Source: Clostridiaceae bacterium
GTDB lineage: Bacteria; Bacillota; Clostridia; Acetivibrionales; Acetivibrionaceae
DNA: 53,029 bases
NCBI GenBank assembly: GCA_012519925.1
Contig: JAAYPF010000193.1
Coordinates: 1-53,029, forward strand
Reading direction: 5' to 3'
The notes below the pieces were generated by a model that saw only the letters and a program-made list of their open reading frames with translations, did no database searches and had not been told where the DNA came from. Numbering within the stretch: the first letter of the stretch is position 1; each line of letters opens with the position of its first letter. Positions 1 to 10,046 of this stretch are shown piece after piece. Both the position numbers and the translations under genes were made by a program.

Positions 1-135
1 AGGCACTTCTATTGAGAAAAACGGCTCAAACAGAGCTGGCAAAACCATAAACTGTAAGATAATTTGAAAAAGCTACAGGAAAATGATAGCTTTATGGCGA
101 GTAGCTAGAATATTCACGGATTCAGGGAATAATTA

Positions 136-819
136 TTACAATGCTTGGTGCTGACATAAATCTTGTAAAGAACATTTATCACATTTTGGTTTTTTACTAT
201 GACAGCAATCGCTTCCTAACTTCACTATTAGAGCATGATATTGATTATATAAATCAACATCTTTAGGCAAATACTTCATGAAAAACTCCTGAACTTGGTG
301 ATATTTCTCATCACCTTTTAACAACCCCAACCTAGTAAATATCCTCATAGTATATGCATCTACAACAAATATTTCTTTCATACCTGCATATAGTAATATC
401 GAATCTGCGGTCTCAGGTCCTATCCCTTTTACCTTCAGCAACTTTTCCCTTATTACATCTAGCGAAGTAAGAAACATTTTATCAAGATCACCCTCATACT
501 CTTCTACTAAAAACGTCATTACTGACTTGAGAATAGATGCCTTTCTATTAAAAAAACCTGCTGGCCTTATTAGTTCTTTAAGCAATTCAATATCACATTC
601 ATGCAATTTATGTACATCTAGAAGATTACTTGCTTTAATGTTATCAATTGCTTTAACTACGTTTTTCCACGAAATAAATTGTGTTAACAATGCACCAACA
701 ATCACTTCAAATTTAGTATTTGCCGGCCACCAGTGTTGATCCCCATATTTTGAAAAGAGTAGGTTATATATTTCAAGCAACTGAGCTTTTACTTTTTTAT
801 CTTCCATTTTAGTAATCAA
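136..819 (-). CDS. Endonuclease III-like DNA glycosylase (HhH-GPD, 4Fe-4S)
   Basis: Base-excision-repair glycosylase of the HhH-GPD superfamily, 227 aa. Visible: a helix-hairpin-helix (VKGIGPETADSILLYAG), the catalytic Asp in VVDAYTMR, and a C-terminal iron-sulphur loop with the spacing C-X6-C-X2-C-X5-C (CHSKKPKCDKCSLQDLC). The Lys of bifunctional EndoIII (GVGRKTA in E. coli Nth) is Glu here (GIGPETA), as in MagIII-type 3-methyladenine glycosylases, so I infer a monofunctional enzyme rather than an AP lyase. Start chosen at the TTG at 819, six bases after AGAGGTG; an upstream TTG at 840 has no ribosome site, and ATG 807 lies too far from it. It stands alone, pointing out of the window side. 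Family certain, substrate uncertain. Confidence 0.88.
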   Translation of the reverse strand: MITKMEDKKVKAQLLEIYNLLFSKYGDQHWWPANTKFEVIVGALLTQFISWKNVVKAIDNIKASNLLDVHKLHECDIELLKELIRPAGFFNRKASILKSVMTFLVEEYEGDLDKMFLTSLDVIREKLLKVKGIGPETADSILLYAGMKEIFVVDAYTMRIFTRLGLLKGDEKYHQVQEFFMKYLPKDVDLYNQYHALIVKLGSDCCHSKKPKCDKCSLQDLCQHQAL

Positions 820-1039
820 ATTTATCACCTCTAGTAACAATTATTCTTATTTTACAAGGCATATTTAAAGCAAAAGTAGGTAAAAACGATTTTACCCACT
901 TTTTCTTAACAAAACGATTAATTTTACAAAAAACAAATTAGCAGTTTTCTAAATCAACTGACGCATAGAATACTACAATAACATAATATCATACGTCCTG
1001 CTAAGTACATTTTAATGACTAATTTTGTGATAAGAAGCA

Positions 1040-1297
1040 TTAGTCACCAGAAATAGACATAGTCTTAGCCTTTACACCTTCAATAGCGTTCAAATCATCC
1101 TCAAGGGCTTTTATCTCTGCTTTCTCTCCTGTTAATTGCAGCAATACAAGACCTTCCTCCGAGCACACATCTCCAGCTTCATGAAGACCAAGTCTCATTT
1201 TTATCGTACATCCGTGCTTAGTAAAAACCTCTTGTACCGTTGGAGCCTTTTTAGAACGGTGATTAATAAGTACTGCCATAATGTTGTATTCATTCAT
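1040..1297 (-). CDS. TM1266-like small ACT-fold protein (putative iron-only hydrogenase system regulator)
   Basis: 85 aa. The pattern of a beta strand with NIMAVLINHRSK, a short helix, a central strand (GLVLLQLTGEKAEIKAL) and a final GVKAKTMSI strand fits the ferredoxin-like fold of the TM1266 family, small ACT-related proteins often found next to [FeFe]-hydrogenase maturation genes and therefore called hydrogenase regulators. No hyd gene is visible in this window, so the role is by family only. A strong GGAGGAGG ribosome site precedes the ATG. A good alternative is simply an uncharacterised ACT-domain protein. Confidence 0.65.
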   Translation of the reverse strand: MNEYNIMAVLINHRSKKAPTVQEVFTKHGCTIKMRLGLHEAGDVCSEEGLVLLQLTGEKAEIKALEDDLNAIEGVKAKTMSISGD

Positions 1298-1792
1298 AAC
1301 CCTTTTCCTCCTCCACTTTATTCAGTAATAAATATACCCAACCATATATATTCTAAAACAACAATTAAAATTTTGCCACCCTATTACAAACAACGAACTT
1401 AAGCACCCTATTTTCCTCAAATGGGTATTGCTTAAAACTTAAAAATGATGTATTATATAAATATAATAGTTGAAATTTAACTATTATTATGTACATCTAT
1501 TTCTTGCTTAAATCTGGTTTTTGTAACTATCTTGGCTGCTTTTCTTAGTTTCAAAATTTTTCAAATTAAATCTTCCTTTTATCTTTAAACTATCCGTTTT
1601 TTAAGGACGCTTGATAAGTTTTTAAACTATTTGATTTATGGTGATTTAATTTTGTTTGTAAAGTAATATTTAAATTTTTATAAATTTTTCAACTTTCACT
1701 ATTTTCATAAAAAAGACACACAAATATTAAAAAAATTGCTAAGCTGTAATCTTCATACTAACGAACAAACAAAACATAGTAGGAGGTATGTT
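1298..1792. other. AT-rich intergenic region between divergent genes
   Basis: 495 bases without a convincing gene. It must hold promoters for the ACT-like gene (minus) and the CBM6 protein (plus). A nested dyad lies at 1447-1497: GATGTA at 1447 pairs with TACATC at 1492, and inside it ATAATAGTT (1463-1471) pairs with AACTATTAT (1479-1487). It may be an operator or a terminator-like hairpin. No riboswitch was recognised. Confidence 0.4.
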
Positions 1793-4700
1793 ATGTTATC
1801 TTATTTTCAAAATAGAGTGATGAGCTCTGTTCTTTTAGTTGTTTTCATTATAACAACAATATTTACAAGTATCGGTCTAATGACTGGCGATGTGTATGCT
1901 GCAACAAGTGCTTTTTCGCAAATAGAAGCAGAAAACTATAGTAGTCTTAGTGCTGATAACATCAAAAAAATCGACGTTAATCCAAGCGGATATGGCTTAG
2001 GTTATATCAACTCTGGTAATTTTGTTGTATATAATAATGTAAACTTCGGCAGCAATGGCACCTCAGCCTTCAAAGCAAAGGTTGCAACACAGAGAAATAC
2101 TACTATTGAGATTAGGTCTGGCAGCTCTAACGGTAATCTTTTAGGTACTTTATCGGTGTCATCTACAGGAAACTTTGATACATATCAGGAATTGTCCTGC
2201 AATGTAGACAATATTACTGGCATTCATAATTTATACTTAGTTTTTGGTGATGCTGTTAATATTGACTGGTTCACTTTTACACAAGCTTCAGCTCCTACTG
2301 CTCCATCTCCATCTTCATTTTACGCTTTCTCGCAAATAGAAGCAGAAAACTATACTAGTCTTAGTGCTGATAACATCAAAAAAATCGACGTTAATCCAAG
2401 CGGATATGGCTTAGGTTATATCAACTCTGGTGATTTTGTTGTATATAATAATGTAAACTTCGGAAGCAATGGCACCTCAGCCTTCAAAGCAAAGGTTGCA
2501 ACACAGAGAAACACTACTATTGAGATTAGGTCTGGTAACCCTAACGGTAATCTTTTAGGTACTTTATCGGTGTCATCTACAGGAAACTATGATACTTATC
2601 AGGAATTCTCCTGCAATGTCGGCAATATTACTGGCACTCATAATTTATACTTAGTTTTTGGTAATGCTGTTAATATTGACTGGTTCACATTTACGCAGTC
2701 TACTATAACTTCAACGCCTTTTATAACTCCAACTCCATGGCCTACTACGCCAGCTGCTAATCAACCCATCACTTTTGCACGTATTGAGGGAGAAAACTAC
2801 AGCAGCCTTGGTGGGGAATATATGAGAGTAATAGATATTGAGTCAGAAGGTCATGCTTTAGGTTTTATTCTAAAAGGCGATTACGCCTTGTATAATAATG
2901 TAAACTTTGGAAACGGAGCCTCCTTATTCAGGGTCAGAGTAGCCGCTGGTTCTCCTTCTGATATAGAATTAAGAATCGGAAATAATACGATAGGGTATCT
3001 AAGAGTACCTTCTACAGGAAGTTGGGATACCTACCAAGAATTCACCTGTAGTATAAACAGGGCAATAACAGGATACAATGACCTGTATCTTGTATTCACT
3101 GATCCGATTAATGTTGACTGGTTTATTATTTCTGGTGACATAAGTACATCAACACCTACCGCTTTACCAACACCTACACCCTCTTCTACAATTAGAAGTG
3201 CTTTTATTCAAATACAAGCGGAAAGTTACGATTCTACCAATTCCTCAAATATTAATTCCTTTGGTCTTCCTGATGGTGGATATGGCATAGGTTGGATACA
3301 AGCAGGAGACTATGTAAGTTTCAATAACATTGACTTCGGGAACGGAACAAACGGCTTTAGAGCTAGGGTAGCAGCTAAGGTTTCAACTAGCATAGAAATA
3401 AGATCCGAAAGTCCTACTGGTACTCTTTTGTCCACTGTTAGCATTCCATCTACAGAAAGTTGGAATACATATCAGGAAATTTCCCTTAGTGTATCAAAAA
3501 TAACCGGTATCAAAAATCTATATTTTGTATTTAATGGTCCAGTAAACTTCGATTGGTTTGTATTTTCAGCAACTACAGCATCTACATCCATAAATGCCTT
3601 TTCGAGAATTGAAGCTGAGAGTTGTAGCGGTATCAGTGATGAAAACATCAAAAAAAGGAATAATATAATTTGCTATATTCAAAGCGGAAATTATGTAGTG
3701 TTCAACAATGTCGATTTTGGTGCGGGAGCAAAATCTTTCAAAGCAAATGTGGTAAACGCATCTGGCTCAACTACAGATATTGAAATAAGACTAGGAAGTT
3801 CAACGGGAACTCTTGTTGGGACCTTATCAATACCTTCAATGGATAATTGGGATGTTTATCAGGAATTAGCATGTAATATAAGCACTGTTACAGGAAAAAA
3901 CAATCTATATCTGGTTTTTACAGGTCCTGTTAATGTTGACTGGATTACTTTTTCCACTTCTGCAATTGCTCCTACAGCTACACCAACTATAACACCAACT
4001 CCAACTCCAACTCCAACTCCAACTGTAACTGCAACTCCAACTCCAACTGTAACTGCAACTACAACTTCTACCGCTGCATTAGTTACACCTACACCTAAGT
4101 CAACTGCTATTACTGTTGATACATCAGATCTAGAGTTAAGGAGAAACGCACCACCTAGAGCAGAAATTGCATCTATTCAAACAATTTCTTCTATACAAGA
4201 GGGCGAATTAACTATAAACGGTCTGGGAACTTTTGAAGGCGAAAAAGAAATTGTTCTTCTAGTTGATAATGCTTTAAGTAACGAAGAGGTTATAATCGAC
4301 AAAATTACTCCTTTAGACTACGGTATTTTTGCAAATAGGAATATACGTGGGGTTGGAGACAATGCATATGTCGAAGGAGGCATACATGCAAACGGAAAAC
4401 TGGAATCCTATATTGCGGACTTAAAGGTAACAGGTACATGTTCTGCATCTTCTCTAATCTTAGGATACGGCTCGAATATAGAAGGCGGTCTTGAAACTAT
4501 TACTTCTCCTTTACCTATGCCAGTATTCCACGAAGACATCATAGCTGAAATAGAAAAAGTTGAGTATAAATTCTATCCGTCTAACTATCCCGGAGGCATT
4601 GACAAACCATTCCCGAATCAACCTAACTTCAATATAAGGTACGAGGAAAACAACAATACTTTTGTTATAACAGGTGCAGGAACATTCAATTTAGAATCCT

Positions 4701-6094
4701 CTATGTATTTTGATGGGAATTTGCGTATTTCCGTTCCACATATCATTAACACAAACTCAAACTTCATAGTAGCAGAAGGATTTGTCAACCTCGAAGGTCA
4801 TGACATAAATAATGCTGAACTAGATGCAAACTCTATAGAAAACACTACTAACCTTCTCAACATATACTCCATACATGGTCGAATATTTGTAGCCACTTCA
4901 AGCAGCAAAATTTACGGCATACTTTACGCCGCCGGCGAAGACGATCCTACTGGAAAATACACAAACGACGTAGGAGTAGTGCTTTTACAGGGAATAGATA
5001 CAGATATTTATGGAGCAATAGTTGCCGGAAGTGATATAAGAATTGAAGGAAGTGCCTCTAGGTTTATCTGCTCTTTAGGCATAACTTCTAGAGTAGAAAC
5101 CAAGTATTTGCATTCAACAGCCACACCAGTGTCAGCAAAAGATGTTGCAAAGCAAATTGTTGATAAATTTGCAGGTTCAGCTACCAAAATGTTTGCATTG
5201 CAATACTCGGATAAAGCATATGTAGACACAGAAAATTTTGAATTCTTTAACCTTTCTTCTGAAGAAGAAGGAGGAGCACTAGCGTTAAAAAACCACATAG
5301 ATACTTTTCCTGATAATTCGACCGGCTTTAGTAATATGGGTGATGCATTACGGCGTGGAAAAGAGCTTCTTACACACACAACAAAATCCTCACCTGATGC
5401 CACTAAATACCTAATTGTATTAGCTGCAAACGTTCCAAATAAATGGACAGAGAGCACAGAAACAGGTGATGCAATCAATATTGCTGGTGACGGAACTAAT
5501 GATGCTGATGGAAGTGCTCTAAATTATACACTTAATATTGCAACTGATATTAAATCAAGCAATGTTCAGCCTGTATTTATAGAGAACTCAACAAAAGATA
5601 TCTCTGCAAATATTGAAAAAATAGCAGTTGCGGCAGGTGCTTCTACTACTTCGAACGGAAAGCACTATTACAGCACAAAATCAATGATTGACTTATTACC
5701 AGTTTACAGGTATGTAATGCAAGTTCCCCCGAAAACCGCATTTATAAAAAAGGCTACCTATACTGAAACCTTTCCTGAAGGGATTCAAGTTATTGAAGGT
5801 CCTACCGGTTCTGTTGTTAGTCCCTTTGAAGGTACTACAAGACAAACACTTACGGTAGAGAATCTTGATATCAAACTAACTCAGAATGGTACAAAATACA
5901 TTGTTGAACCTTTTACAGTCGAAGTAAAAGTGCGTCCAAGAAAACTTGGTAATATTGAATTCTCTGGAAACGACTCTAAAATTAGATATATAGTTGACTA
6001 TATTGATATTAACGGAAATAAACAAACAGCAACCTTTGAGAAAAACTTCAATGATTTTACTCTCAACGTATTTATAAGCATTGATATTTCATAA
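1793..6094 (+). CDS. Secreted multi-CBM6 protein with Thr/Pro linker and vWA-like C-terminal region
   Basis: 1433 aa exported protein. Signal peptide 1-37 (hydrophobic core VLLVVFIITTIFTSIG, cleavage after VYA). Five CBM6-like modules start near residues 40, 178, 326, 470 and 601; each has the AFSQIEAENY opening, a GYINSGN/GDYVVYNNV strand, and a NLYLVF...NVDWF ending typical of CBM6 carbohydrate-binding modules. A Thr/Pro linker (about 726-773) follows, then a beta-rich region, then a vWA-like segment (about 1116-1300) with GFSNMGDALRRG matching the MIDAS Thr region but without the DxSxS motif. No dockerin or catalytic glycosidase domain is seen, so it is probably a wall- or polysaccharide-binding exoprotein. 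Start at ATG 1793, six bases after AGGAGG; the longer TTG frame (1736) lacks a site. Modules 1 and 2 are nearly identical at the DNA level. Confidence 0.85.
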   Translation: MLSYFQNRVMSSVLLVVFIITTIFTSIGLMTGDVYAATSAFSQIEAENYSSLSADNIKKIDVNPSGYGLGYINSGNFVVYNNVNFGSNGTSAFKAKVATQRNTTIEIRSGSSNGNLLGTLSVSSTGNFDTYQELSCNVDNITGIHNLYLVFGDAVNIDWFTFTQASAPTAPSPSSFYAFSQIEAENYTSLSADNIKKIDVNPSGYGLGYINSGDFVVYNNVNFGSNGTSAFKAKVATQRNTTIEIRSGNPNGNLLGTLSVSSTGNYDTYQEFSCNVGNITGTHNLYLVFGNAVNIDWFTFTQSTITSTPFITPTPWPTTPAANQPITFARIEGENYSSLGGEYMRVIDIESEGHALGFILKGDYALYNNVNFGNGASLFRVRVAAGSPSDIELRIGNNTIGYLRVPSTGSWDTYQEFTCSINRAITGYNDLYLVFTDPINVDWFIISGDISTSTPTALPTPTPSSTIRSAFIQIQAESYDSTNSSNINSFGLPDGGYGIGWIQAGDYVSFNNIDFGNGTNGFRARVAAKVSTSIEIRSESPTGTLLSTVSIPSTESWNTYQEISLSVSKITGIKNLYFVFNGPVNFDWFVFSATTASTSINAFSRIEAESCSGISDENIKKRNNIICYIQSGNYVVFNNVDFGAGAKSFKANVVNASGSTTDIEIRLGSSTGTLVGTLSIPSMDNWDVYQELACNISTVTGKNNLYLVFTGPVNVDWITFSTSAIAPTATPTITPTPTPTPTPTVTATPTPTVTATTTSTAALVTPTPKSTAITVDTSDLELRRNAPPRAEIASIQTISSIQEGELTINGLGTFEGEKEIVLLVDNALSNEEVIIDKITPLDYGIFANRNIRGVGDNAYVEGGIHANGKLESYIADLKVTGTCSASSLILGYGSNIEGGLETITSPLPMPVFHEDIIAEIEKVEYKFYPSNYPGGIDKPFPNQPNFNIRYEENNNTFVITGAGTFNLESSMYFDGNLRISVPHIINTNSNFIVAEGFVNLEGHDINNAELDANSIENTTNLLNIYSIHGRIFVATSSSKIYGILYAAGEDDPTGKYTNDVGVVLLQGIDTDIYGAIVAGSDIRIEGSASRFICSLGITSRVETKYLHSTATPVSAKDVAKQIVDKFAGSATKMFALQYSDKAYVDTENFEFFNLSSEEEGGALALKNHIDTFPDNSTGFSNMGDALRRGKELLTHTTKSSPDATKYLIVLAANVPNKWTESTETGDAINIAGDGTNDADGSALNYTLNIATDIKSSNVQPVFIENSTKDISANIEKIAVAAGASTTSNGKHYYSTKSMIDLLPVYRYVMQVPPKTAFIKKATYTETFPEGIQVIEGPTGSVVSPFEGTTRQTLTVENLDIKLTQNGTKYIVEPFTVEVKVRPRKLGNIEFSGNDSKIRYIVDYIDINGNKQTATFEKNFNDFTLNVFISIDIS
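1910..2698 (+). repeat. Near-identical tandem duplication of a CBM6 module
   Basis: Two copies offset by 414 bases (1910-2284 and 2324-2698) inside the CBM6 gene. They differ at only a few positions, including long identical stretches around the GATAACATC and AACTTCGG segments, while modules 3-5 are much more divergent. This points to a recent internal duplication or gene conversion. Confidence 0.9.
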
Positions 6095-6115
6095 TACTTT
6101 GTAAAGTAGTTTGAT

Positions 6116-6148
6116 AAAAACGCAGGGGCATTGAGCCCCTTCGTTTTT
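6116..6148. terminator. Rho-independent terminator after the CBM6 gene
   Basis: Hairpin AGGGGC-attga-GCCCCT at 6124-6140, extended by AAAAACG (6116-6122) pairing with CGTTTTT (6142-6148) across one mismatch. The T run after the right arm suits plus-strand termination of the 1793-6094 gene. Confidence 0.85.
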
Positions 6149-6182
6149 GCCTCTTTCACTTCGTTCGAAAGAAGCATAATTA

Positions 6183-6236
6183 AAGCAAGAAACAAATTTT
6201 GTGAGTTCTAATGGTCACGAAATTTGTACCTTGCTT
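6183..6236 (-). terminator. Long hairpin downstream of purL
   Basis: AAGCAAG (6183-6189) pairs with CTTGCTT (6230-6236), ACAAATTT (6192-6199) with AAATTTGT (6220-6227), GTGA with TCAC inside. On the minus strand it lies 33 bases after the purL stop and is followed by TTTAATT, a modest U tract. Likely the purL terminator. Confidence 0.6.
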
Positions 6237-6268
6237 ATTATAGTAGAATAAGTTCTTTCAAATCATTC

Positions 6269-9200
6269 TTATTTAAAGTAGTTTACACCTGCTTCAAATA
6301 GCTTCTGATCCTTTTGCCCCGGAACATTTTTAACCACATTGTCACCAATTCTCTCCGAATGCCCCATTTTTCCAAGAACCCTTCCATCAGGACTTGTTAT
6401 TCCTTCTATCGATTCAAAGGAACCATTTGGATTAAACCTTATGTCGTAGCTGGCATTGCCGTCAAGATCTACATATTGCGTGGCTATTTGACCGTTCTTT
6501 TCAAGGGTTTTCAATACCTCTTCACTTGCTACGAACCTTCCTTCCCCATGGGATACTGCTATTGAATGTATATCGCCAACTTTGAGATTACTAAACCAAG
6601 GAGATAATGTGGATGAAATTCTAGTATTAACCATACATGAAACGTGTCGCCCAATGGTATTAAAGGTAAGTGTGGGGCTTTCATCCGTCAAATCTCTTAT
6701 TTCGCCGTAGGGAACCAAACCCAACTTTATAAGTGCCTGAAATCCGTTACATATACCGAGTATTAATCCATCTCTCTCTTTCAACAAACGCATAACAGCG
6801 TCCTTTACCTTAGGATTTCTAAAGGCGGTTGCAATAAACTTACCGGAGCCGTCTGGTTCATCTCCTCCGCTAAAACCTCCTGGAATCATTATAATCTGTG
6901 AATTGTCAATCATCTTGGCCATTAAGTCTACAGACTTATCTATTTCAGAAGAGGACAGATTTTTGATAACAAAGGTGTCTGAATGCCCACCAGCTCTTTC
7001 AAAGGCTTTTGCCGTATCATACTCGCAATTGGTTCCTGGAAATACAGGAATAAAAATTCTGGGCTTTGCATACGAAACCCTTGGCTTTGTAGTATTTCTA
7101 ACTTCATATACATACTGATTAGGTTTACCCTCAATAGGCTCTGCTCTTGTCGGGAATATTTTTTCTAAAGGCTCTTCCCACTTTTCAACTAAAGTCCTTA
7201 TATTCAGGCTTATACCGCTTACATCGATAGTTTCTGTAGCTTGGGTAGTACCCACAACCTCATAGTTTATTCCTTCAAATAATTTATCCACCTCTTGGTT
7301 TTTTCCTATTTCAAGAAGAATTGAACCATACTCTGGAGCAAACAATTTTTCCACCGGTATATTTCCTTTAGCTTTAAAGCCAATCATATTTCCAAAACTC
7401 ATTTTACTAATCGCTTCCACTAATCCTCCAGACCTTATTGTCTGTGCTGCCAAAATTTTGCCGCTCTTTATTAATTTATTTATTCTTGTATAATTCCTAT
7501 CTAAATCTTCAAAATCAGGAAGTTCATTTTCATCCCTCTTTAAACCCACTAGGACAACATTACTGTCAGTTTCTTTAAACTCAGTTGAAACAACCTTCCT
7601 GACATCTACTATATCAACTGCAAAAGAAACTAAAGTAGGAGGAACATTCATATCTTTAAAAGTACCTGACATACTGTCTTTTCCCCCAATTGCTGGAATA
7701 CCAAGTTTCATTTGGGCATAGTAAGCACCTAAAAGAGCACTGAAGGGTTTACCCCAACGCTTAGGTTCGTTACCAAGCTTTTCAAAATACTCCTGTAGAG
7801 TAAGTCTCACAGTCTTGTAATCCCCCCCCATTGCAACTATTTTTGCAACCGATTCAACCACAGCAAACACAGCACCATGGAAAGGACTCCATTTTGCAAT
7901 TGACGGGTTATATCCATAGGTCATTAGTGTCCCTGTACTTGTATCTCCCTCTAGGACGGGAATTTTTGCTGCCATCCCTTCTGTAGGACTTAGCTGGTAC
8001 TTTCCACCAAAAGGCATAAAAACCGATCCTGCCCCAATGGAGGCATCAAATCTTTCAACCAGACCTTTCTGGCTACAAACATTTAAATTCTTCAACACAT
8101 CTATCCACATCTGTTCTAAGTCTTTAGCATTATTTAAATTCCTAGCTATCTTAAAGTAGGTGTCTTTAGAAGGTGCTTCTACTAATACGTCGGCATATTG
8201 TTTAACTCCATTGGTATTTAGAAACTCCCTGCTCAAACTAACAATGGTCTTACCTCTCCAAGACATAGTTAACCTTGGCTCTGCAGTAACCACAGCAACT
8301 GTTGTAGCTTCAAGATTTTCTTCTCTTGCCGCCTCAATAAATCTATTAGCATCATCTTTTGCAACAACAACAGCCATTCTCTCCTGAGATTCAGATATGG
8401 CCAGCTCTGTTCCGTCTAGACCTTCGTATTTCTTTGGTACCGAATCTAGATTAATGCTAAGACCATCGGCTAATTCACCAATAGCTACCGATACACCACC
8501 GGCTCCAAAGTCATTACATCTTTTTATCATAGTACTGACAGAATACTTTCTAAACAATCTTTGTATTTTTCTTTCTGTAGGGGGATTACCTTTTTGAACT
8601 TCAGCTCCACAAGTTAGAAGTGATTCTTCAGTATGCTCCTTAGAAGAACCTGTCGCACCTCCACAACCGTCACGACCTGTCCTTCCCCCTAATAGAATAA
8701 TGACATCACCAGCCTCTGGTGTTTTTCTTATAACATTTTTCTTTGGTGCCGCACCGATAACCGCACCAATTTCCATTCTCTTTGTCACATAATCCTCATC
8801 GTATATTTCTGCTACTTGACCTGTTGCAAGTCCAATCTGATTTCCATAGGAACTGTAACCGGCTGCAGCTCCGGTTGTAATCTTTCTCTGAGGCAACTTG
8901 CCAGGTATTGTATCTTGGATGCTTGTTCTTGGATCTCCACTTCCAGTAACACGCATAGCCTGATAAACATAAGATCTTCCTGAAAGCGGATCTCTTATCG
9001 CACCTCCCAAACATGTTGCTGCTCCACCAAAAGGTTCTATTTCTGTAGGATGATTATGAGTTTCATTTTTAAACATAACCAACCACTCTTCATCCCTTCC
9101 ATCTATATTAACATTAACCACTATACTACATGCGTTTATTTCATCCGATTCATCAAGATCATCTAGACTACCTTTTTTTCTAAGCTCTTTCATTGCTATT

Positions 9201-10039
9201 GTTGCAATATCCATCAGGCATACATCCTTCTGCCTGTCTTCATACACAAATTTTCTTGATTCTATATAGCTTTTATACGCTTTCTTAATGGGTGTACTTA
9301 ATTCACCCTCTTCAAATTCAACTTTCCCTATATTTGTTAAAAAAGTAGTATGACGACAGTGATCCGACCAATAAGTATCGATAACCTTTATTTCCGTATA
9401 GGTTGGATCCCTCTTCTCATTGTCCCTAAAGTATATCTGGCAAAATTCAAGATCTGCTAAGGACATAGCAAGTCCCATTTCATTCATAAAACTTTCAAGT
9501 TCATCATGACTCTTATTAATAAAACCACTCAAAACCTTTACATCATCAGGGACCTCAACCTCAACTTCTAAAGAGTCAGGCTTTTCTAAGGAAGCCTCAT
9601 GACTTTCTACCGGATTTATAAGATAACCCTTTGCCTTTTTATACTCGCTATCTGAAACTTCCCCCTCTAAAATAACAAGTTTTGCAACTTTTGTATTTGG
9701 TCTTTCACCATGGGTAAGTATCTGCACACACTGCGATGCAGAGTCTGCTCTCTGATCATATTGTCCTGGTAAATACTCAATAGCTATAACTCTACTACCT
9801 TTAGCAATGTCTATCTTTTCATCAAAAACCTCATCAACAGGTGGTTCAGAAAATATTGTTCTCTTTGAATTCTCGAACTCTTCATCGGATATACCTTCAA
9901 TATCATACCTGTTTATGATTTTAACATTCTTTAAGCCCTCAATACCTAGGTTATATTTTAAGTCACGGTAAAGACTTTTTGCCTCTACATCAAAACCATT
10001 CTTCTTTTGCACAAAAACTCTTCTAACACAATTTTTCAT
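6269..10039 (-). CDS. purL: Phosphoribosylformylglycinamidine synthase, long single-chain form
   Basis: 1256 aa. Converts FGAR, ATP and glutamine to FGAM, the fourth step of de novo purine synthesis, in the cytosol. The N-terminal PurS-like part is followed by duplicated AIRS-type synthase halves (DTYWSDHCRHTTF, NETHNHPTEIEPFGGAATCLGGAIRD, GGKDSMSG) and a C-terminal class I glutamine amidotransferase (PVFPGTNCEYDTA, nucleophile Cys in GICNGFQALIKLG, His and Glu in SHGEGRF). The length and fused layout match the large PurL of the clostridial TIGR01857 type rather than the separate PurS/PurL/PurQ of Bacillus. ATG at 10039 follows GGGAGG by seven bases. The other pur genes are not adjacent, and a LysR gene is divergent. 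No missing key residues were noticed. Confidence 0.97.
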   Translation of the reverse strand: MKNCVRRVFVQKKNGFDVEAKSLYRDLKYNLGIEGLKNVKIINRYDIEGISDEEFENSKRTIFSEPPVDEVFDEKIDIAKGSRVIAIEYLPGQYDQRADSASQCVQILTHGERPNTKVAKLVILEGEVSDSEYKKAKGYLINPVESHEASLEKPDSLEVEVEVPDDVKVLSGFINKSHDELESFMNEMGLAMSLADLEFCQIYFRDNEKRDPTYTEIKVIDTYWSDHCRHTTFLTNIGKVEFEEGELSTPIKKAYKSYIESRKFVYEDRQKDVCLMDIATIAMKELRKKGSLDDLDESDEINACSIVVNVNIDGRDEEWLVMFKNETHNHPTEIEPFGGAATCLGGAIRDPLSGRSYVYQAMRVTGSGDPRTSIQDTIPGKLPQRKITTGAAAGYSSYGNQIGLATGQVAEIYDEDYVTKRMEIGAVIGAAPKKNVIRKTPEAGDVIILLGGRTGRDGCGGATGSSKEHTEESLLTCGAEVQKGNPPTERKIQRLFRKYSVSTMIKRCNDFGAGGVSVAIGELADGLSINLDSVPKKYEGLDGTELAISESQERMAVVVAKDDANRFIEAAREENLEATTVAVVTAEPRLTMSWRGKTIVSLSREFLNTNGVKQYADVLVEAPSKDTYFKIARNLNNAKDLEQMWIDVLKNLNVCSQKGLVERFDASIGAGSVFMPFGGKYQLSPTEGMAAKIPVLEGDTSTGTLMTYGYNPSIAKWSPFHGAVFAVVESVAKIVAMGGDYKTVRLTLQEYFEKLGNEPKRWGKPFSALLGAYYAQMKLGIPAIGGKDSMSGTFKDMNVPPTLVSFAVDIVDVRKVVSTEFKETDSNVVLVGLKRDENELPDFEDLDRNYTRINKLIKSGKILAAQTIRSGGLVEAISKMSFGNMIGFKAKGNIPVEKLFAPEYGSILLEIGKNQEVDKLFEGINYEVVGTTQATETIDVSGISLNIRTLVEKWEEPLEKIFPTRAEPIEGKPNQYVYEVRNTTKPRVSYAKPRIFIPVFPGTNCEYDTAKAFERAGGHSDTFVIKNLSSSEIDKSVDLMAKMIDNSQIIMIPGGFSGGDEPDGSGKFIATAFRNPKVKDAVMRLLKERDGLILGICNGFQALIKLGLVPYGEIRDLTDESPTLTFNTIGRHVSCMVNTRISSTLSPWFSNLKVGDIHSIAVSHGEGRFVASEEVLKTLEKNGQIATQYVDLDGNASYDIRFNPNGSFESIEGITSPDGRVLGKMGHSERIGDNVVKNVPGQKDQKLFEAGVNYFK

Positions 10040-10046
10040 AATTTGC

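Noticed and set aside
1136..1402. 88-codon plus-strand frame
   Set aside because: Overlaps the ACT-like gene on the other strand and has no ribosome site.
5008..5478. 156-codon open frame opposite the CBM6 protein
   Set aside because: Shadow of the secreted protein gene; no start signal or family resemblance.
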